Shown here one piece after another: positions 51,201-60,927 of a DNA stretch of 64,000 nt. The stretch comes from Hemicentrotus pulcherrimus (taxonomy: Eukaryota > Echinodermata > Echinoidea > Camarodonta > Strongylocentrotidae). The notes below the pieces were generated by a model. The model worked only from the letters and a program-made list of their open reading frames with translations, was not told the DNA's origin and did not search any database. The translations under genes and the position numbers were made by a program. Position 1 is the first letter of the stretch. Each line of letters opens with the position of its first letter. The stretch lies in contig BEXV01000005.1 in assembly GCA_003118195.1 (NCBI GenBank), forward strand, positions 896,076 to 960,075. Reading direction: 5' to 3'.

Positions 51201-54200
51201 TTTGTATACATTGTATTATACCTTATGTTTATATGTTCTTTGTTATTCTGTTATTATTTTTGAAAAAAATGCAGGAATCAAATAAATTATCATATCATGT
51301 AATAAGTGAGCTGTTTATGTTTGCACCTGTGGTTGGTTCAAGCATAGTTGAAATCTATGTGACTACGTGTTCAGTGACTCTTTGTTTACAAATTAAATTA
51401 TCCTCCGTTGTTATTTGAAGATATACCATGTTCTTCATTTCATTACTTCTGTTTTTAAGAAAGCTTGTGAGACTCTGAAACAAAGACTGGAGCCATTTAT
51501 GTACGCCAACCCGGAAGGCGATTGGAAAGCATGGGTAAGGGCAAAATGCTCAAGCAGCTCTTCGTATTTGACTAATCGTATCTTGAATATTGAAGGTCGA
51601 ATGATCAAATATTTTTTATGGAATTACCTGCCGTAAAAAAAGTTGTGTATTATTTGCTCTAATAAAGTTCCAGATTAAAGCCACATCTTTCTCTTGAAAA
51701 AGGGAAATTAAACATACTCTCATTTCAATGAAATTGATGGAACATTTCATAATCGGAGGCGTACGTGCTACACAAACATCCAAATTGAACGGCCTTATTA
51801 ATACTTTTGAATAAATTTAGGAGGAATTTAGGAGGAAGATTGATTTATTAAGGAAAATGGCATCCTTTTGATGAATAAACTATATTTGTTTTAATGACAC
51901 ACTCCCGAAGTAAAATATCAAATTTATTTTACAGGTCGAAGCAGCTTGTAACGACCGTGTGAGCTTGTCGGCAACTGGATTTTACAAGTGAGTCTTTAAT
52001 TAGTGAAGATGTAAACAGGCTCCTAACCAAGTAGTGCCTCCTAGACTGCGATATACATGTGAAAAAATTGATGCTCTGGCTCTGTCAGTGAAACAAGTGA
52101 ACTCGTAGAATGAAATGACAAGTAGACTTCATAAATTCTTAATTATTTGGATGTGTACTACAGGTTAAATTGACAATATTATATCTAAATACAATCTTTG
52201 TGTAGCAACAAAATAGATGTGAAGGTAACATCTTCAGCTTCAGACACCTGCCCCCACCCCATNNNNNNNNNNNNNNNNNNNNNNNNNNNNNNNNNNNNNN
52301 NNNNNNNNNNNNNNNNNNNNNNNNNNNNNNNNNNNNNNNNNNNNNNNNNNNNNNNNNNNNNNNNNNNNNNNNNNNNNNNNNNNNNNNNNNNNNNNNNNNN
52401 NNNNNNNNNNNNNGGGGGGGGGGGGGGGGGTGTTCAGACGGCCCCTACTAAATTGACCACACATTCTCATTTTCGTCAAACATGTAGAGATAAAATGAAC
52501 TTTCTTTTGATGATATAATTCTTTTCCCAATGCTACGCAGAACACCAGATTTGAATTATGATTTTGAGAAGAACGAGGGCAAGCTCTTCCCTTACATTAC
52601 GTACGGTGTCGGAGTCTCCGAAGTCGAGATCGACTGCCTGACTGGCGATCATCGAACTCTCCGAACCGACATCGTCATGGATGTCGGGGAAAGCATCAAC
52701 CCTGCTATCGACGTTGGTCAGGTTAGTTCGTACATTTCACTCAAGAATTCCATTTTCTTCTTTTTTGGGGTCATTTATTTCTCCCCAATATTCCGAGATG
52801 ATAATTAGCACTGCACTTTAGATTTCATATAGAATCATTTTCCTTAATTGATTTTATTTATGTAATTTCCACGCTTCCGATTTACTTGCAAACACAAGTC
52901 TATTATGTTGGATGCTTTCAAAAGTGGACATTGCGTTTCATTCAGAAGACTAGCTATTGATGATTTATGTTCTAGCACATAGGGGGATTTAACAAAAAAT
53001 AGGTTACTATATATTAGGATTTCAACGCAGCTACTATCAGTTTTATTTTCAGTATTGGAAGTTAAATTGAGTTTTTGGAATGGGAGGGGGGCATAGACCA
53101 GGGTCCTTTTTAATAAAACTGTTATCAATAACAAGTTACAATAGCTGTTATAAGGTACTGAAATTGTGGCATTTGATAGACTGAGAGAAAATTTGTCATA
53201 GAAATTTATCATTTGTTATTGATAACAAGCTTTTTTTAAACAACTACAGCCCAGTTTTACATTATGTCGGATACTCCACTCCTTCTCTCACACACTTTAA
53301 TGACCAAAATAGTAACATCATTTCATTCTAACTCGCACACATTACAGATAGAAGGATCCTTTGTCCAGGGGTATGGTCTGTTTGTCATGGAGGATCTACG
53401 ATGGTCACCTAATGGTCAGCTTTTGACCAAAGGGCCTGGGTACTACAAGATACCAGGGTTTGATGACGTGCCATTAGAGTTTAACGTGACCCTTCTCAAG
53501 AACTCATCTAACCCTGACAACATCTGCTCATCTAAGGTCAGTTTGAATGGAGAGCTGAACGTTTCACTTGGCTTTTAGCTCAAGATACCGACCAATTTAT
53601 TGTGACTCAATCTTGCGATTACTTGGACAAGAATTTGTCGAGCCCCGCGATACCAACATAGCCGGCTCATAGACAGTAGCTAATGAAAAGAGTGGGAATA
53701 AGTAGGGCGTATAATGTAAACATCCTCCTGATTTCATTTTATTTTAATAAAAGAAAATCTCGTGTGTTGAAGGGGCATCGGCCCATCTCAAAGTTGGGGT
53801 ATGCAAATGGAGTTCTCACTTTATAATTATTAATTACACATTTCAGAAATTGGAGGGCAGCTCCCCGATTAATACCGACTTGCGTGGTCAGATAACGTTG
53901 GAAAGGTGATTAAAAAAAATGGAAAGAGAAACCGTTGCCAGCCGCTGCTAGTGAAAATGAAATTTCTGGTTTAAGAGAATTAGTTCTCCGAATAGTATTG
54001 ACGAGAGTAAAAAGATATAAACATTATACTATGACGAACATTAGGTCTTGATTCATACTTGCTAAGTTGTTGAATGACCATGTAATTCAACGATCGAAGA
54101 TAGACAAAGGAAAATTACAAGTGGGATTTTTTTTAAAATCCCAAAATGTGTAACTTCCCTGACAATAAAACAATCGACAAAAACAAAGAAGCAAACAAGC

Positions 54201-55794
54201 AGATCAATAAAAACAGAAATAAACACAAGAAACAAAGTCAAAAAGCAAGTTGGTATAATCGGATTTAGTACGAAAAGTATTACACGAGGGCTTTACATGA
54301 TTGACTGATTATCTCACACAAACGCACAAATACTAAAAACACCAAAATATTAACGAAAATACCCATGACTGGTGGTTTATTGAATCTCCCATTCACCAAT
54401 TAACTCATCGAATACGTATGAGCATACATTTACATTAATCATGAATATATAAATGATTAAAACTTGTCATGATTCGACTAAATTTCTTTTGTTCGGACAC
54501 AAGTCCTAGTTTTCCCAATACAAACCCTTATACCACATAGTTACAATCCTTTGAGAAAAATTGAATGTACCCTGATTTGGAATACATTACCAGCGCATAT
54601 TCATAATACTCATTCCCTTGACCAGTCTAAGTCCTTGCTGAAAACACACTTTTATAATTCATGAATGATATTCTACACGGGCGCAGTTGTGAGCCGGTCA
54701 AAGGAGCAGCATACTATCTTATACCCCTTGTTTGTTTGATCTCATTTTTATTTGTTATTATTGTATTTGCATGATTTATTGAATAAAGAACAGATTTATA
54801 ATTTGTGTGTATGAGTTTTGGTTAGTAATTTGTAGTCAGACAATGAATAAATATTATTTGTCTGTTATACCACGTAGGCTTGCGGTGAGCCGCCTCTCTT
54901 CCTGGGCTCTTCAGTCTTCTTCGCTATCAAGGACGCCATGATGTCAGCTAGAGCAGATGAAGGATTGACCGGTGTCTTTCGGTTAGACAGTCCCTCGGTA
55001 GCTGAACGGATCAGACTCGGCTGTGTGGACCAGTTCACCAGGATGGTAGGTTCTTCGGGAAAGCGGCGGTGTAGCTACAGGGGGCAAATGGCAACCCCAA
55101 AAAGAAAAAGAGGGCAAAGTAGAAGGAAAGGGAGAGAGAGGCGGAGGCAATATAAAATAAGTCGAAATAATCCCCTTCAACATCCTTCAATTAATCTATA
55201 GCCTTGTTCTATTGCATGTTAATGTTAATACTGGTCATGACAGATGCATGTGGTGCCTCTTTTCTTTCCCTATGACTACAGAGCCCCTTAATGTCTGAAG
55301 CCCTGCTACGCCACTGGTCTTTAATGTTTAATAAATAAATCGCAAACATTATTCATGTATCACCAAATAAGAATGAAATTGTCGAGGTCAGATATGAATG
55401 CCACATTTACAATATTTTTTCGGTATCTGAATTTAATTCTCGGTGTTGGTTCGTGTATTGAAACATACTAAGGGAAAGTACGTTTTGGATTGTGTTACGA
55501 CTTGTTGGATTTTAAGTCATTTAGTGCGAGAGCGAATTATCATTTTTTTTAATCGACCAGTCACTATATGAAATGGATATTTTTTTTATTTCATCCATGT
55601 AGGACTCCGTTTTAAAATGTTCTGTTCTTCTTTTCACTCCTAATCCGTTCCTTTCTCCTTCCACCCCGTCCTCTCTCTCTCCCTCACTCATCCCGTCCCA
55701 TTCTTTACTCGCTCCCTCTTCATTTCTTCTTACCATTGCTCAGTTCCCTTCACCTGAACCAGGAACCTTCAAACCTTTCTTCGTCCGACCTTGA
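29145..55794 (+). CDS. XDH: Xanthine dehydrogenase-type molybdo-flavoenzyme, complete gene, 32 exons
   Basis: The gene encodes about 1328 residues (human XDH: 1333) in the canonical order: two [2Fe-2S] clusters, FAD domain, molybdopterin domain. In the family, substrate is hydroxylated at the molybdenum centre and electrons pass through the Fe-S clusters to FAD and then NAD+ or O2, in the cytosol or peroxisome. The ATG at 29145 ([17 protein letters not shown]) lines up with the N-terminus of known XDH. The last exon encodes [16 protein letters not shown] and then TGA at 55792. All exons join in consistent phase with GT/AG sites; exon coordinates are given in the three domain entries. One base is missing in exon 9. 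XDH rather than aldehyde oxidase is indicated by [11 protein letters not shown] and by the FAD-domain sequence, but substrate-pocket residues have changed (see findings). Whether it oxidises xanthine is therefore uncertain. Confidence 0.93.
29938..30694. repeat. Large foldback in XDH intron 2
   Basis: Arms 29938-30042 and 30592-30694 are inverted copies with roughly 85-90% identity by eye (core gtttgagcaaaattggataa). A second inner pair, gtgacgtcatgtcctcac (30106) and gtgaggaccatacgtcac (30514), shows that the symmetry continues inward. The outer arm starts 55 bases after the exon 2 donor. It is non-coding and probably a non-autonomous transposon. Confidence 0.7.
30964..31178. mobile_element. 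215-bp insertion containing a perfect 87-bp inverted repeat, flanked by 13-bp direct repeats
   Basis: The word tatgctttgtttt stands at 30951-30963 and again at 31179-31191 and looks like a target-site duplication. Inside it, arm 30994-31080 and arm 31094-31180 are exact reverse complements around a 13-base loop; the last two bases of the second arm overlap the right direct repeat. The plus-strand right arm begins gcctgacgaagactagcag and then has cagtcgaaacgtcgcaact. The order ctgacga, short inverted word, gaaa recalls a hammerhead ribozyme core, as carried by Penelope-like elements. The ribozyme reading is a hypothesis only. Confidence 0.7.
31266..33250 (-). mobile_element. Degenerate LINE (reverse-transcriptase fragments), 5' truncated, minus strand
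   Basis: Minus-strand fragments at 33060-32830, 32796-32581 and 32553-32353 carry, in order, reverse-transcriptase blocks. These are an [12 protein letters not shown] segment, [15 protein letters not shown] (the D-FKKAFDTVDH block) and [21 protein letters not shown]. The catalytic box is degraded to HIDD. Frameshifts separate the blocks. The 3' end lies at about 31266 with a ctgaa-type tail (ttcagttcag on the plus strand). It is a jockey/CR1-like non-LTR element, not functional. Confidence 0.85.
33290..35180 (+). mobile_element. LINE, degenerate, plus strand, with GAATT-type tail
   Basis: Reverse-transcriptase blocks occur in order: [43 protein letters not shown] and YVDDLSLV. They are followed by the thumb region and by [17 protein letters not shown] near 34430. 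Frameshifts near 34025 and 34400 and stops at about 33524 and 34315 disable it. The 3' UTR ends in ttgaattgaattgaaatg at about 35180. It belongs to a different family from its minus-strand neighbour, and their truncated 5' ends face each other at about 33260. Confidence 0.88.
35640..35885. repeat. Compound microsatellite in XDH intron 3
   Basis: Runs of gat, aat, act and finally ga units succeed one another. Open frames on both strands here are low-complexity artefacts. Confidence 0.8.
36243..36390. mobile_element. MITE-like element, ccggtttcataaaact family
   Basis: The left end ccggtttcataaaacttgt and right end agttttaagaaacaaggcc are inverted with mismatches. The inside has ataacaagatacaataa. 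A related copy lies at about 53100-53250 (aataaaactgttatcaataacaag). It lies in XDH intron 4 and is non-coding. Confidence 0.5.
38201..43467 (+). CDS. XDH: XDH exons 7-14: FAD-binding domain and linker
   Basis: The exons are 38201-38281, 39308-39452, 40188-40354, 40810-40886, 41303-41402, 41776-41882, 42515-42699 and 43302-43467. The FAD-site motifs are readable: [15 protein letters not shown] across exons 8/9, [15 protein letters not shown] in exon 11, [16 protein letters not shown] in exon 12 and [20 protein letters not shown] in exon 13. Exon 14 carries [20 protein letters not shown]. Exon 9 needs one extra base between 40204 and 40207 to keep frame: ATT GAA ACA AAG TTC is read in one frame and AAC ATG CTC TAC CCT in another. 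The acceptor of exon 7 (ttaaaag) and the donor of exon 13 (gttagt) are weak but are the only choices that fit. Confidence 0.92.
38702..38932. repeat. Dispersed repeat, copy 2 (inverted relative to 8870-9090)
   Basis: The stretch gttacaagcactatacaca ... ccaatactggtctttacctta is the reverse complement of the element at 8870-9090 with scattered differences. It lies in XDH intron 7. No coding potential is visible. Confidence 0.7.
41536..41580. repeat. Hairpin at end of ATGAA microsatellite
   Basis: 21-base arms (41536-41556 and 41560-41580) pair with few mismatches around a three-base loop. The left arm grows out of a tandem aaatg run. It lies in XDH intron 11, and the hairpin resembles a foldback element end. 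Confidence 0.55.
43648..44106 (+). repeat. Segment containing XDH exon 15 that is duplicated downstream in inverse orientation
   Basis: From acagtcatagtagtgacgct to gctcacaattaacggtcattt, exon 15 with parts of both flanking introns matches the minus strand of about 60711-61153. Intronic words such as gtctccaaaatatttgattt are identical. The homology stops short of exons 14 and 16. Confidence 0.85.
43883..55794 (+). CDS. XDH: XDH exons 15-32: molybdopterin domains
   Basis: The exons are 43883-43975, 44365-44482, 44901-44952, 45504-45630, 45965-46084, 46438-46659, 47086-47219, 47647-47821, 48377-48568, 49157-49302, 50146-50227, 50568-50792, 51460-51534, 51935-51987, 52541-52721, 53348-53536, 54878-55045 and 55744-55794. 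Conserved features are [17 protein letters not shown] (Gln767, bovine numbering), NTAFRSFG (Phe914), MSPTAAS (Ala1078/1079), IDCLTGDH and CGEPPLF (catalytic Glu1261). Changed are GGFGGKE to GGALGGKQ (Phe798 to Leu, Glu802 to Gln), Arg880 to Lys ([11 protein letters not shown]), and Phe1009-Thr1010 to Tyr-His (FGISYHITH). Intron 28 contains a 151-N gap. Confidence 0.93.
45171..45213. repeat. (CT)n(CA)n microsatellite
   Basis: About ten CT units run directly into about ten CA units in XDH intron 17. It is followed by pyrimidine-rich sequence up to the exon 18 acceptor. Confidence 0.9.
49395..49445 (-). mobile_element. SINE 3'-end fragment
   Basis: The words atgtatagcgcctttcctt and atgctcaaagcgctttacat are the reverse complement of the 3' end of the SINE family at 23570-23878. 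It lies in XDH intron 24, 370 bases before the tRNA gene. Confidence 0.45.
49813..49894 (+). tRNA. tRNA-Ser (anticodon GCT)
   Basis: The 82-base sequence folds as a class II tRNA. The acceptor arms gacgagg and cctcgtc pair perfectly with discriminator g. The A box is tggccgagtgg, and the B box gagttcgaatccc forms the T arm. The anticodon loop ctGCTaa sits on a tgga/tcca stem (anticodon 49846-49848), and a long serine-type variable arm follows. A run of eight T at about 49911 is a Pol III terminator. The gene lies within XDH intron 24 on the same strand and appears intact. Confidence 0.95.
52263..52413. other. Assembly gap (151 N) in XDH intron 28
   Basis: The run is preceded by ccacccc and at and followed by 17 G. 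It interrupts no exon: exon 28 ends at 51987 and exon 29 begins at 52541. Confidence 0.9.
53100..53250. mobile_element. MITE-like element related to 36243-36390
   Basis: The element starts gggtcctttttaataaaact and contains the inverted words gttatcaataacaag and cttgttatcaataac (reverse complement, about 53212-53228). It lies in XDH intron 29 and is non-coding. Confidence 0.45.
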
Positions 55795-55834
55795 GGATTC
55801 AAGGGACAGCCAGCTACCACACAACAGCACGAAG

Positions 55835-56187
55835 GATAATAATAATAACTTTCCGCGTTTATATAGCATTCACGATGTCTCTGTTAAGTACTTAACAGAT
55901 ACATCATTACCCCTGTCATCGGATTCAGGATTGCCCGCACACAACGTATGCACATTCTCAACCCCCTGGGGAGAATTTAAGCCAGGTGCCATTTACAGAA
56001 GCTCACATTTAAAAGCAAACTACATTTACGTTCTCATCCTACCGAGTACCCATTTAACACCTGGGTAGAGAGTGGCAAATGTAGATTAACGTCTTGCCAA
56101 AGGACGTTAGTGCCGGGCTGGGATTTGAACCCCGTACTTTGTGATCTACAGTCCGGTGACTAGACCGCAACACCTCTACAAAGGATG
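55835..56187 (-). mobile_element. SINE, near full-length, 41 bases after the XDH stop codon
   Basis: Read on the minus strand it begins with a tRNA-like head: gaggtgttgcggtctagtc, then the B-box-like gggttcaaatcccagc. It continues through the family body (aaggcaagacgttaatctac, ccactctctacccagg) and ends in an att-rich tail at about 55835. It must lie in the XDH 3' UTR unless the transcript ends within 40 bases of the stop. Confidence 0.7.
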
Positions 56188-56689
56188 TAGTCCCGCCATA
56201 TTAAAATTAAAAGTACCACCAAAATCATGACCAAGCACTCGGTGCATGGACGGTACTCCAGATAAATGTCTAAGACTTGTTCCGTACTCTTTTTGCAGAA
56301 AATGCATGTATGTATTTTTGACGTGCGAATGGTAAAGTGACATCAATTTTATGATAGCGATGCTTATGATACACATTCTGTTTTTACATAATTAATACTG
56401 TGCAGAAAGATCATATAATGAAATCATTTGTATAATATAATATCAACTGGTCGTTTACTCTCGTTTTTTGATGATTTCAAATGGAAGTTAATGTTTTAAA
56501 ATCGAATTCTTACTAAGCTTAAGCTTATTAAGAGTAAGAGAAAGAGATAAATACGTTAACCAACAATGAAGAATGTTTTAGTTTACGTAGTAATGTGTGA
56601 GACAAGAAAAAAGAATACGAACGTTTACATAAACACATTATTTGTGGTGTTATTTGTTGGTGTTATCTAAAGCTTAATGGGTTTTAGAA

Positions 56690-57030
56690 GGTGAACGTAA
56701 TACCAAATATAAGGATTTTTTTCAGAAACACAATGTACTTCCAGGCTTCAAACAGCAAATGGACCTATATATTGCAGATTTCAAAGATATTCTCGTGGAA
56801 GAAAGATTGTTTTGCCATAATCAAGATTGTCCTTGTGAATTCATTGATAAAGTTGATTAACCTAAACTGGATATCAAAGACAATTTTTCTTTAGGTGATC
56901 TAATTTTCATAGAAAGAGTGCTATGAAACTATCGCAACTTTAAAAAATGATTAGTCACCGGGATCGGATGGACATCCCATAGAGTTATATAAAATATTCT
57001 GGTATGATATCGTTTACAATTCCTCTTTGC
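56690..57030 (+). mobile_element. L1-like LINE fragment, part before the reverse-transcriptase core
   Basis: Broken frames include KQQMDLYIADFKDILVEE near 56750 and then SPGSDGHPIELYKIFWYDI near 56955. The second matches the widely conserved SPGxDGxPxEFYKxFW start of L1-type reverse transcriptases. Stops interrupt it. It is continued by the fragment at 57985. Confidence 0.7.
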
Positions 57031-57071
57031 TTGATATTACTTGTTGTGACAGTACACTTCAATTACTTTAT

Positions 57072-57660
57072 CGCTCAAGTCATTTGTTTATTGTACAATT
57101 GATGCATGACATGAATACTTATATATTTGTAATAGCACTTCCTCAGGCAATGTGCCTAGTATAGCGCCATCTATTGCTGTTCACTTGATATTAAACACTC
57201 AGAAGTCTACATGAACATGGTTGTGTTGAGGTTCAAGTATCCCCTTTTTGCCAGAGCATCGTTGGGATTTCATTCATGATATTGTCATTAAGTCAGGCAA
57301 AGAGGTTAGTTTTGTTATATATTTAATATATTTTTATGAATTATCAAAACATAAAGTAGAGATAAGTGTGTGTGTTTTGAACTTCATACTGAGAGATGTT
57401 GATGTTTATAGTATGTAATGTAATGTAAGAAATACATGACCATGCTGGTTTACTATGATGTATGTACACACTAATAACAGTGATGATACTGCTAAATAAT
57501 TTGAAGATATATTATGAGAGTGCTGAAGCACTAAGTAGAGATTTAGAATTTATTATTGACTGGTTAATTATTTAAACAAGCTATATAGTGAAGTCTAGTT
57601 GAGACACTTGTAGTGTGAGTTTGTATTTATGTAAAGCCATAATGCAGATCGACTAGAATA
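57072..57660. repeat. Dispersed repeat, copy A (direct copy at 61642-62180)
   Basis: From aagtcatttgtttattgta through gcacttcctcaggcaatgtg to gaacttcatactgagagatg the text is repeated 4.57 kb downstream with about 10% difference by eye and small indels. It interrupts the L1-like element, so it was probably inserted into it. Confidence 0.75.
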
Positions 57661-57984
57661 GTGATTGGGGTTATTTTAACAGGTTATGAAGATCATGACA
57701 CAATGTACATTGTTTTATGAGTTTCTCAAAAAGACTGTGTTATTGCTATATTGATGATGCTATGATGTACTTGTGTTTATGATCTTTATCTGTGTCGTTA
57801 TTCCAGTTGTCACGGAATTAAACAGAATGAAATGGTTAATCCAATCATTAAAGCTACGAATTTCCGTAGAAGCCTTTGTTCTGACTTTTTATTTGTTAAC
57901 GACCTCGCTGCAGCCACATTACTCTTCCGTTATGTTTTTTTATGCGAACAAGTATTTTTACTTTGTTATGAAACATTTGTAAAA

Positions 57985-58205
57985 TGGAAAATATAGCTTC
58001 GAGTATTGACTTTGAAAAAACTTTTGATATGAATGACTGGAATTTTATGTACGATGCTTTTCATATATTTGGATTTGACCAGTATTTTATAAACTGGGTG
58101 AAATTACTGTATAGGCTACATTTAAAGAGGGACGAATTATTTAAGATAAAGCGTGGTGTAAAACAGGGATGTCCATTGTCTTCTTATCTTGTTATTATTG
58201 CAGTT
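57985..58205 (+). mobile_element. L1-like LINE fragment, reverse-transcriptase core
   Basis: The frame reads SIDFEKTFDMNDWNFMYDAF, then FGFDQYFINWVKLLY and RGVKQGCPLSSYLVIIAV. These are the DFEKAFDxxxW and GxxQGCPLS blocks of L1-type reverse transcriptases. It is cut at 58206 by a gaattgaatt tail from the next element. Confidence 0.8.
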
Positions 58206-58229
58206 TGAATTGAATTGAATTAAAATTAT

Positions 58230-59547
58230 TTCCATCATGACAATATATACAAAGATAAAATATGGAATTTCATAGTATGTAACAATATCAAAATTACATA
58301 TAAATTGACCTAGTAACAGCATTTAAAATATAAAGAAAGGGTTTAAACCATAGTACAATTGGAAAATGGTGCATCCGTAAAAGCCAATAAGGCTTGACAA
58401 TTGAATGGACTAGGAGCAAAAGTAATAATAATATATACTTGGAAGAAAATAAAAAGCAAAGAAAAAGGGGAAAAAGGGGAGTATTAATAATAGAGGTGTG
58501 GTCTTAAATAAATTATTCGTTATAAAGAGAGAGAGAGAAGATGTTTCTTGTAAAGTCTTTGAAAGAATTATCAAATCCGACAGACTGTAAAAATGGAGGT
58601 AGGGAATTCCACATTTTCACCAACATAACGGAGAGAATCGGTCAGTATATTGGACGAAGCATTCCAGTGATGGAATTTATCAGCATTTCGTGTGTAGTGG
58701 GTATGGACCGCATTGTTGAGACTAAATAGGTGTATAAGGTTTGGAGGTAGTGAGTTTGAGAAAAATCGTTGCATCAATGACGCAATTTTCAATTTATTAA
58801 TATCATAAATATGTTAAGTATTGAATCTTCTAAATAAAGGTTGTGAGGGAGCTAAGAAAGGGGAATTAGAGCAGAGTCGTAATGCCCTTTTTTGAAGTCT
58901 ATGTAATTTGAGTAACTTGTACCGTCGCCCAAACAAAATTGCAATACATATGGCAAAATAAATGCATAATATAACATGAATAAGATACGGAGTGGAATTA
59001 CAAATCTTAAGTGACTGATAATACCGACGCTCCGAGGAACCTTTTTTGTAATGTAATTAATATGAAAAGTCCAAGATAGGTTTTCATCGAAAAGTACTCC
59101 AAGGTAATTAAAAACTCTACACTGTTCAATTAATCTATTGTTGATAGAAATAGATACATTGTCATATACAGGATTTAGGTTCCTAGCATTTTTGAAAATA
59201 ATAAATTTAGTCTTGGTTGTTCCGTGAGACAAAATGAAGACATTCATGGGTCAAAAGTATTAAATGAGGAATAATATGAAGTCGCAAGTGTCAAAAAATG
59301 ACCTTATAAGTTTCCTCGAAAGTTCTGCTGTCGTTGTCGTGGATTTATCTTTATGATGTTGTTTTCTTATTTGTTATACATCTTCTGACAAGGCCATGTG
59401 TGAAATGACCATTACCGATGAGCATATAATACGCTCTATTCACAATTATAGTGATAAGTACATGATTTGCATCCTCTCAATACAATAGATAACGGGACGG
59501 ATGGTCCTTGCGTTAATGGAGGAACATACCTGGAAGAATTGCACCCC
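58230..59547 (-). mobile_element. LINE 3' fragment plus partial XDH-intron sequence, tandem copy 1
   Basis: On the minus strand 59247-58852 encodes a reverse-transcriptase thumb region, with QCRVFNYLGVLFDENLSW and LRILFMLYYAFILPYVLQFC, followed by a degraded C-terminus at about 58792-58571. At its right end (about 59459-59547) it includes the intron segment next to the XDH exon 15 copy and stops at a single N (59548). It is a jockey/CR1-like remnant. Confidence 0.75.
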
Positions 59548-59548
59548 N
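59548..59548. other. Single-N scaffold join
   Basis: The N separates two versions of the same 1.3 kb block. The same type of join, each next to a duplicated sequence, occurs at 9091, 28433 and 63694. Confidence 0.85.
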
Positions 59549-60852
59549 TTCCATCATGACAATATATACAAAGATAAAATATGGAATTTCATAGTATGTA
59601 ACAATATCAAAATTACATATAAATTGACATAACAGCATTTAAAATATAAAGGGTTTAAACCATAGTACAATTGGAAATGGTGCATCCGTAAAAGCCAGTA
59701 AGGCTTGACAATTGAATGGACTAGGAGCAAAAGTAATAGCATATACTTGAAGGAAAATCAAAAGCAAAGAAAAGGGGGAAAAGGGGGAAAAGGGGGGTAC
59801 TAATAATAGAGGTGTGGTCGTATTCGTTATAAAGAGAGAGAGAAGATGTTTCTTGTAAAGTCTTTGAAAGAATTATCAAATCCGACAGACTGTAAAAATG
59901 GAGGTAGGGAATTCCACATTTTAGGACTAACATAATGGATAGAATCGGTCAGTATTTTGGAAGAAGCATTCCAATGATGGAATTTATCAGCATTTCTTGT
60001 GTAGTGGGTGTTGAGACTAAATAGGTGTATAAGGTCTGGAGGTAGTGAGTTTGAGAAAAATCGCCGCATCAATGACGCAATTTTCAATTTATTAATATTA
60101 TAAATACGGTATGTAAAGTATCGAATCTTCTAAAAAAAAGGTTGTGAGGGAGCCAAGAAAGGGGAATTAGAGCAGAGTCGTAATGCCCTTTTTGAAGTCT
60201 ATGTAATTTGAGTAACTTGTACCGTCGCCCAAACAAAATTGCAATACATAATATATGGCAAAATAAATGCATTATATAACATGAATAAGATATGGAGTGG
60301 AAAAACAAATCTTAAGTGACTGATAATACCGACGCTCTGAGAAACATTTTTGGTAATATAATTAATATGAAAAGTCCAAGATAGGTTTTCATCGAAAAGT
60401 ACTCCAAAGTAGTTAAAAGGTCTACACTGTTCCATTAATATATTGTTGAAAGAAATAGATACATTGTCATATACAGGATTTAGGTTCATAGCATTTTTGA
60501 AAATAACAAATTTAGTCTTGGTTGTTCCGTGAGACAAAATGAAGACATTCATGGGTCAAAAGTATTAAATGAGGAATAATATGAAGTCGCAAGTGTCAAA
60601 AAATGACCTTATAAGTTTCCTCAAAAGTTTTGCTGTCGTTGTCGTGGATTTATCTTTATGATGTTGTTTGCTTATTTGTTATACATCTTCTGACAAGGCC
60701 ATGTGTGAAATGACCATTACCGATGAGCATATAATACGCTCTATTCACAATTATAGTGATAAGTACATGATTTGCATCCTCTCAATACAATAGATAACGG
60801 GACGGATGGTCCTTGCGTTAATGGAGGAACATACCTGGAAGAATTGCACCCC
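59549..60852 (-). mobile_element. LINE 3' fragment plus XDH-intron sequence, tandem copy 2
   Basis: It is collinear with copy 1 and differs by scattered substitutions and short indels. Minus-strand frames at 60552-60199 and 60087-59827 carry the thumb (QCRPFNYFGVLFDENLSW) and a better preserved C-terminus (SPKMWNSLPPFLQSVGFDNS, the usual end of CR1/jockey-type ORF2). It continues past the point where copy 1 stops into the inverted XDH exon copy. Confidence 0.75.
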
Positions 60853-60927
60853 TTTGACTGGCCCATCTTTCAACGCAGCTATGGCAATCTTGTTGATGGA
60901 TAATGTCGCCTGTGAAGAATTGCCAGT
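60835..60927 (-). pseudogene. Inverted copy of XDH exon 15
   Basis: On the minus strand, between acceptor gtgaaattgcag and donor gtatgt, a 93-base exon of the same length and phase as XDH exon 15 encodes TGNSSQATLSINKIAIAALK and then [11 protein letters not shown]. The frame is open and both splice sites are intact. Homology to 43648-44106 covers flanking intron on both sides (about 60711-61153). Neighbouring exons 14 and 16 are absent, so it is called a partial duplicate. It could instead be one exon of a second, inverted XDH-like gene with long introns. Confidence 0.75.

Noticed and set aside
29145..55794. Calling the molybdo-flavoenzyme an aldehyde oxidase
   Set aside because: The Fe-S motif [11 protein letters not shown] and the FAD-domain sequence are XDH-like; only the pocket residues depart from XDH and they are not the usual AOX residues either.
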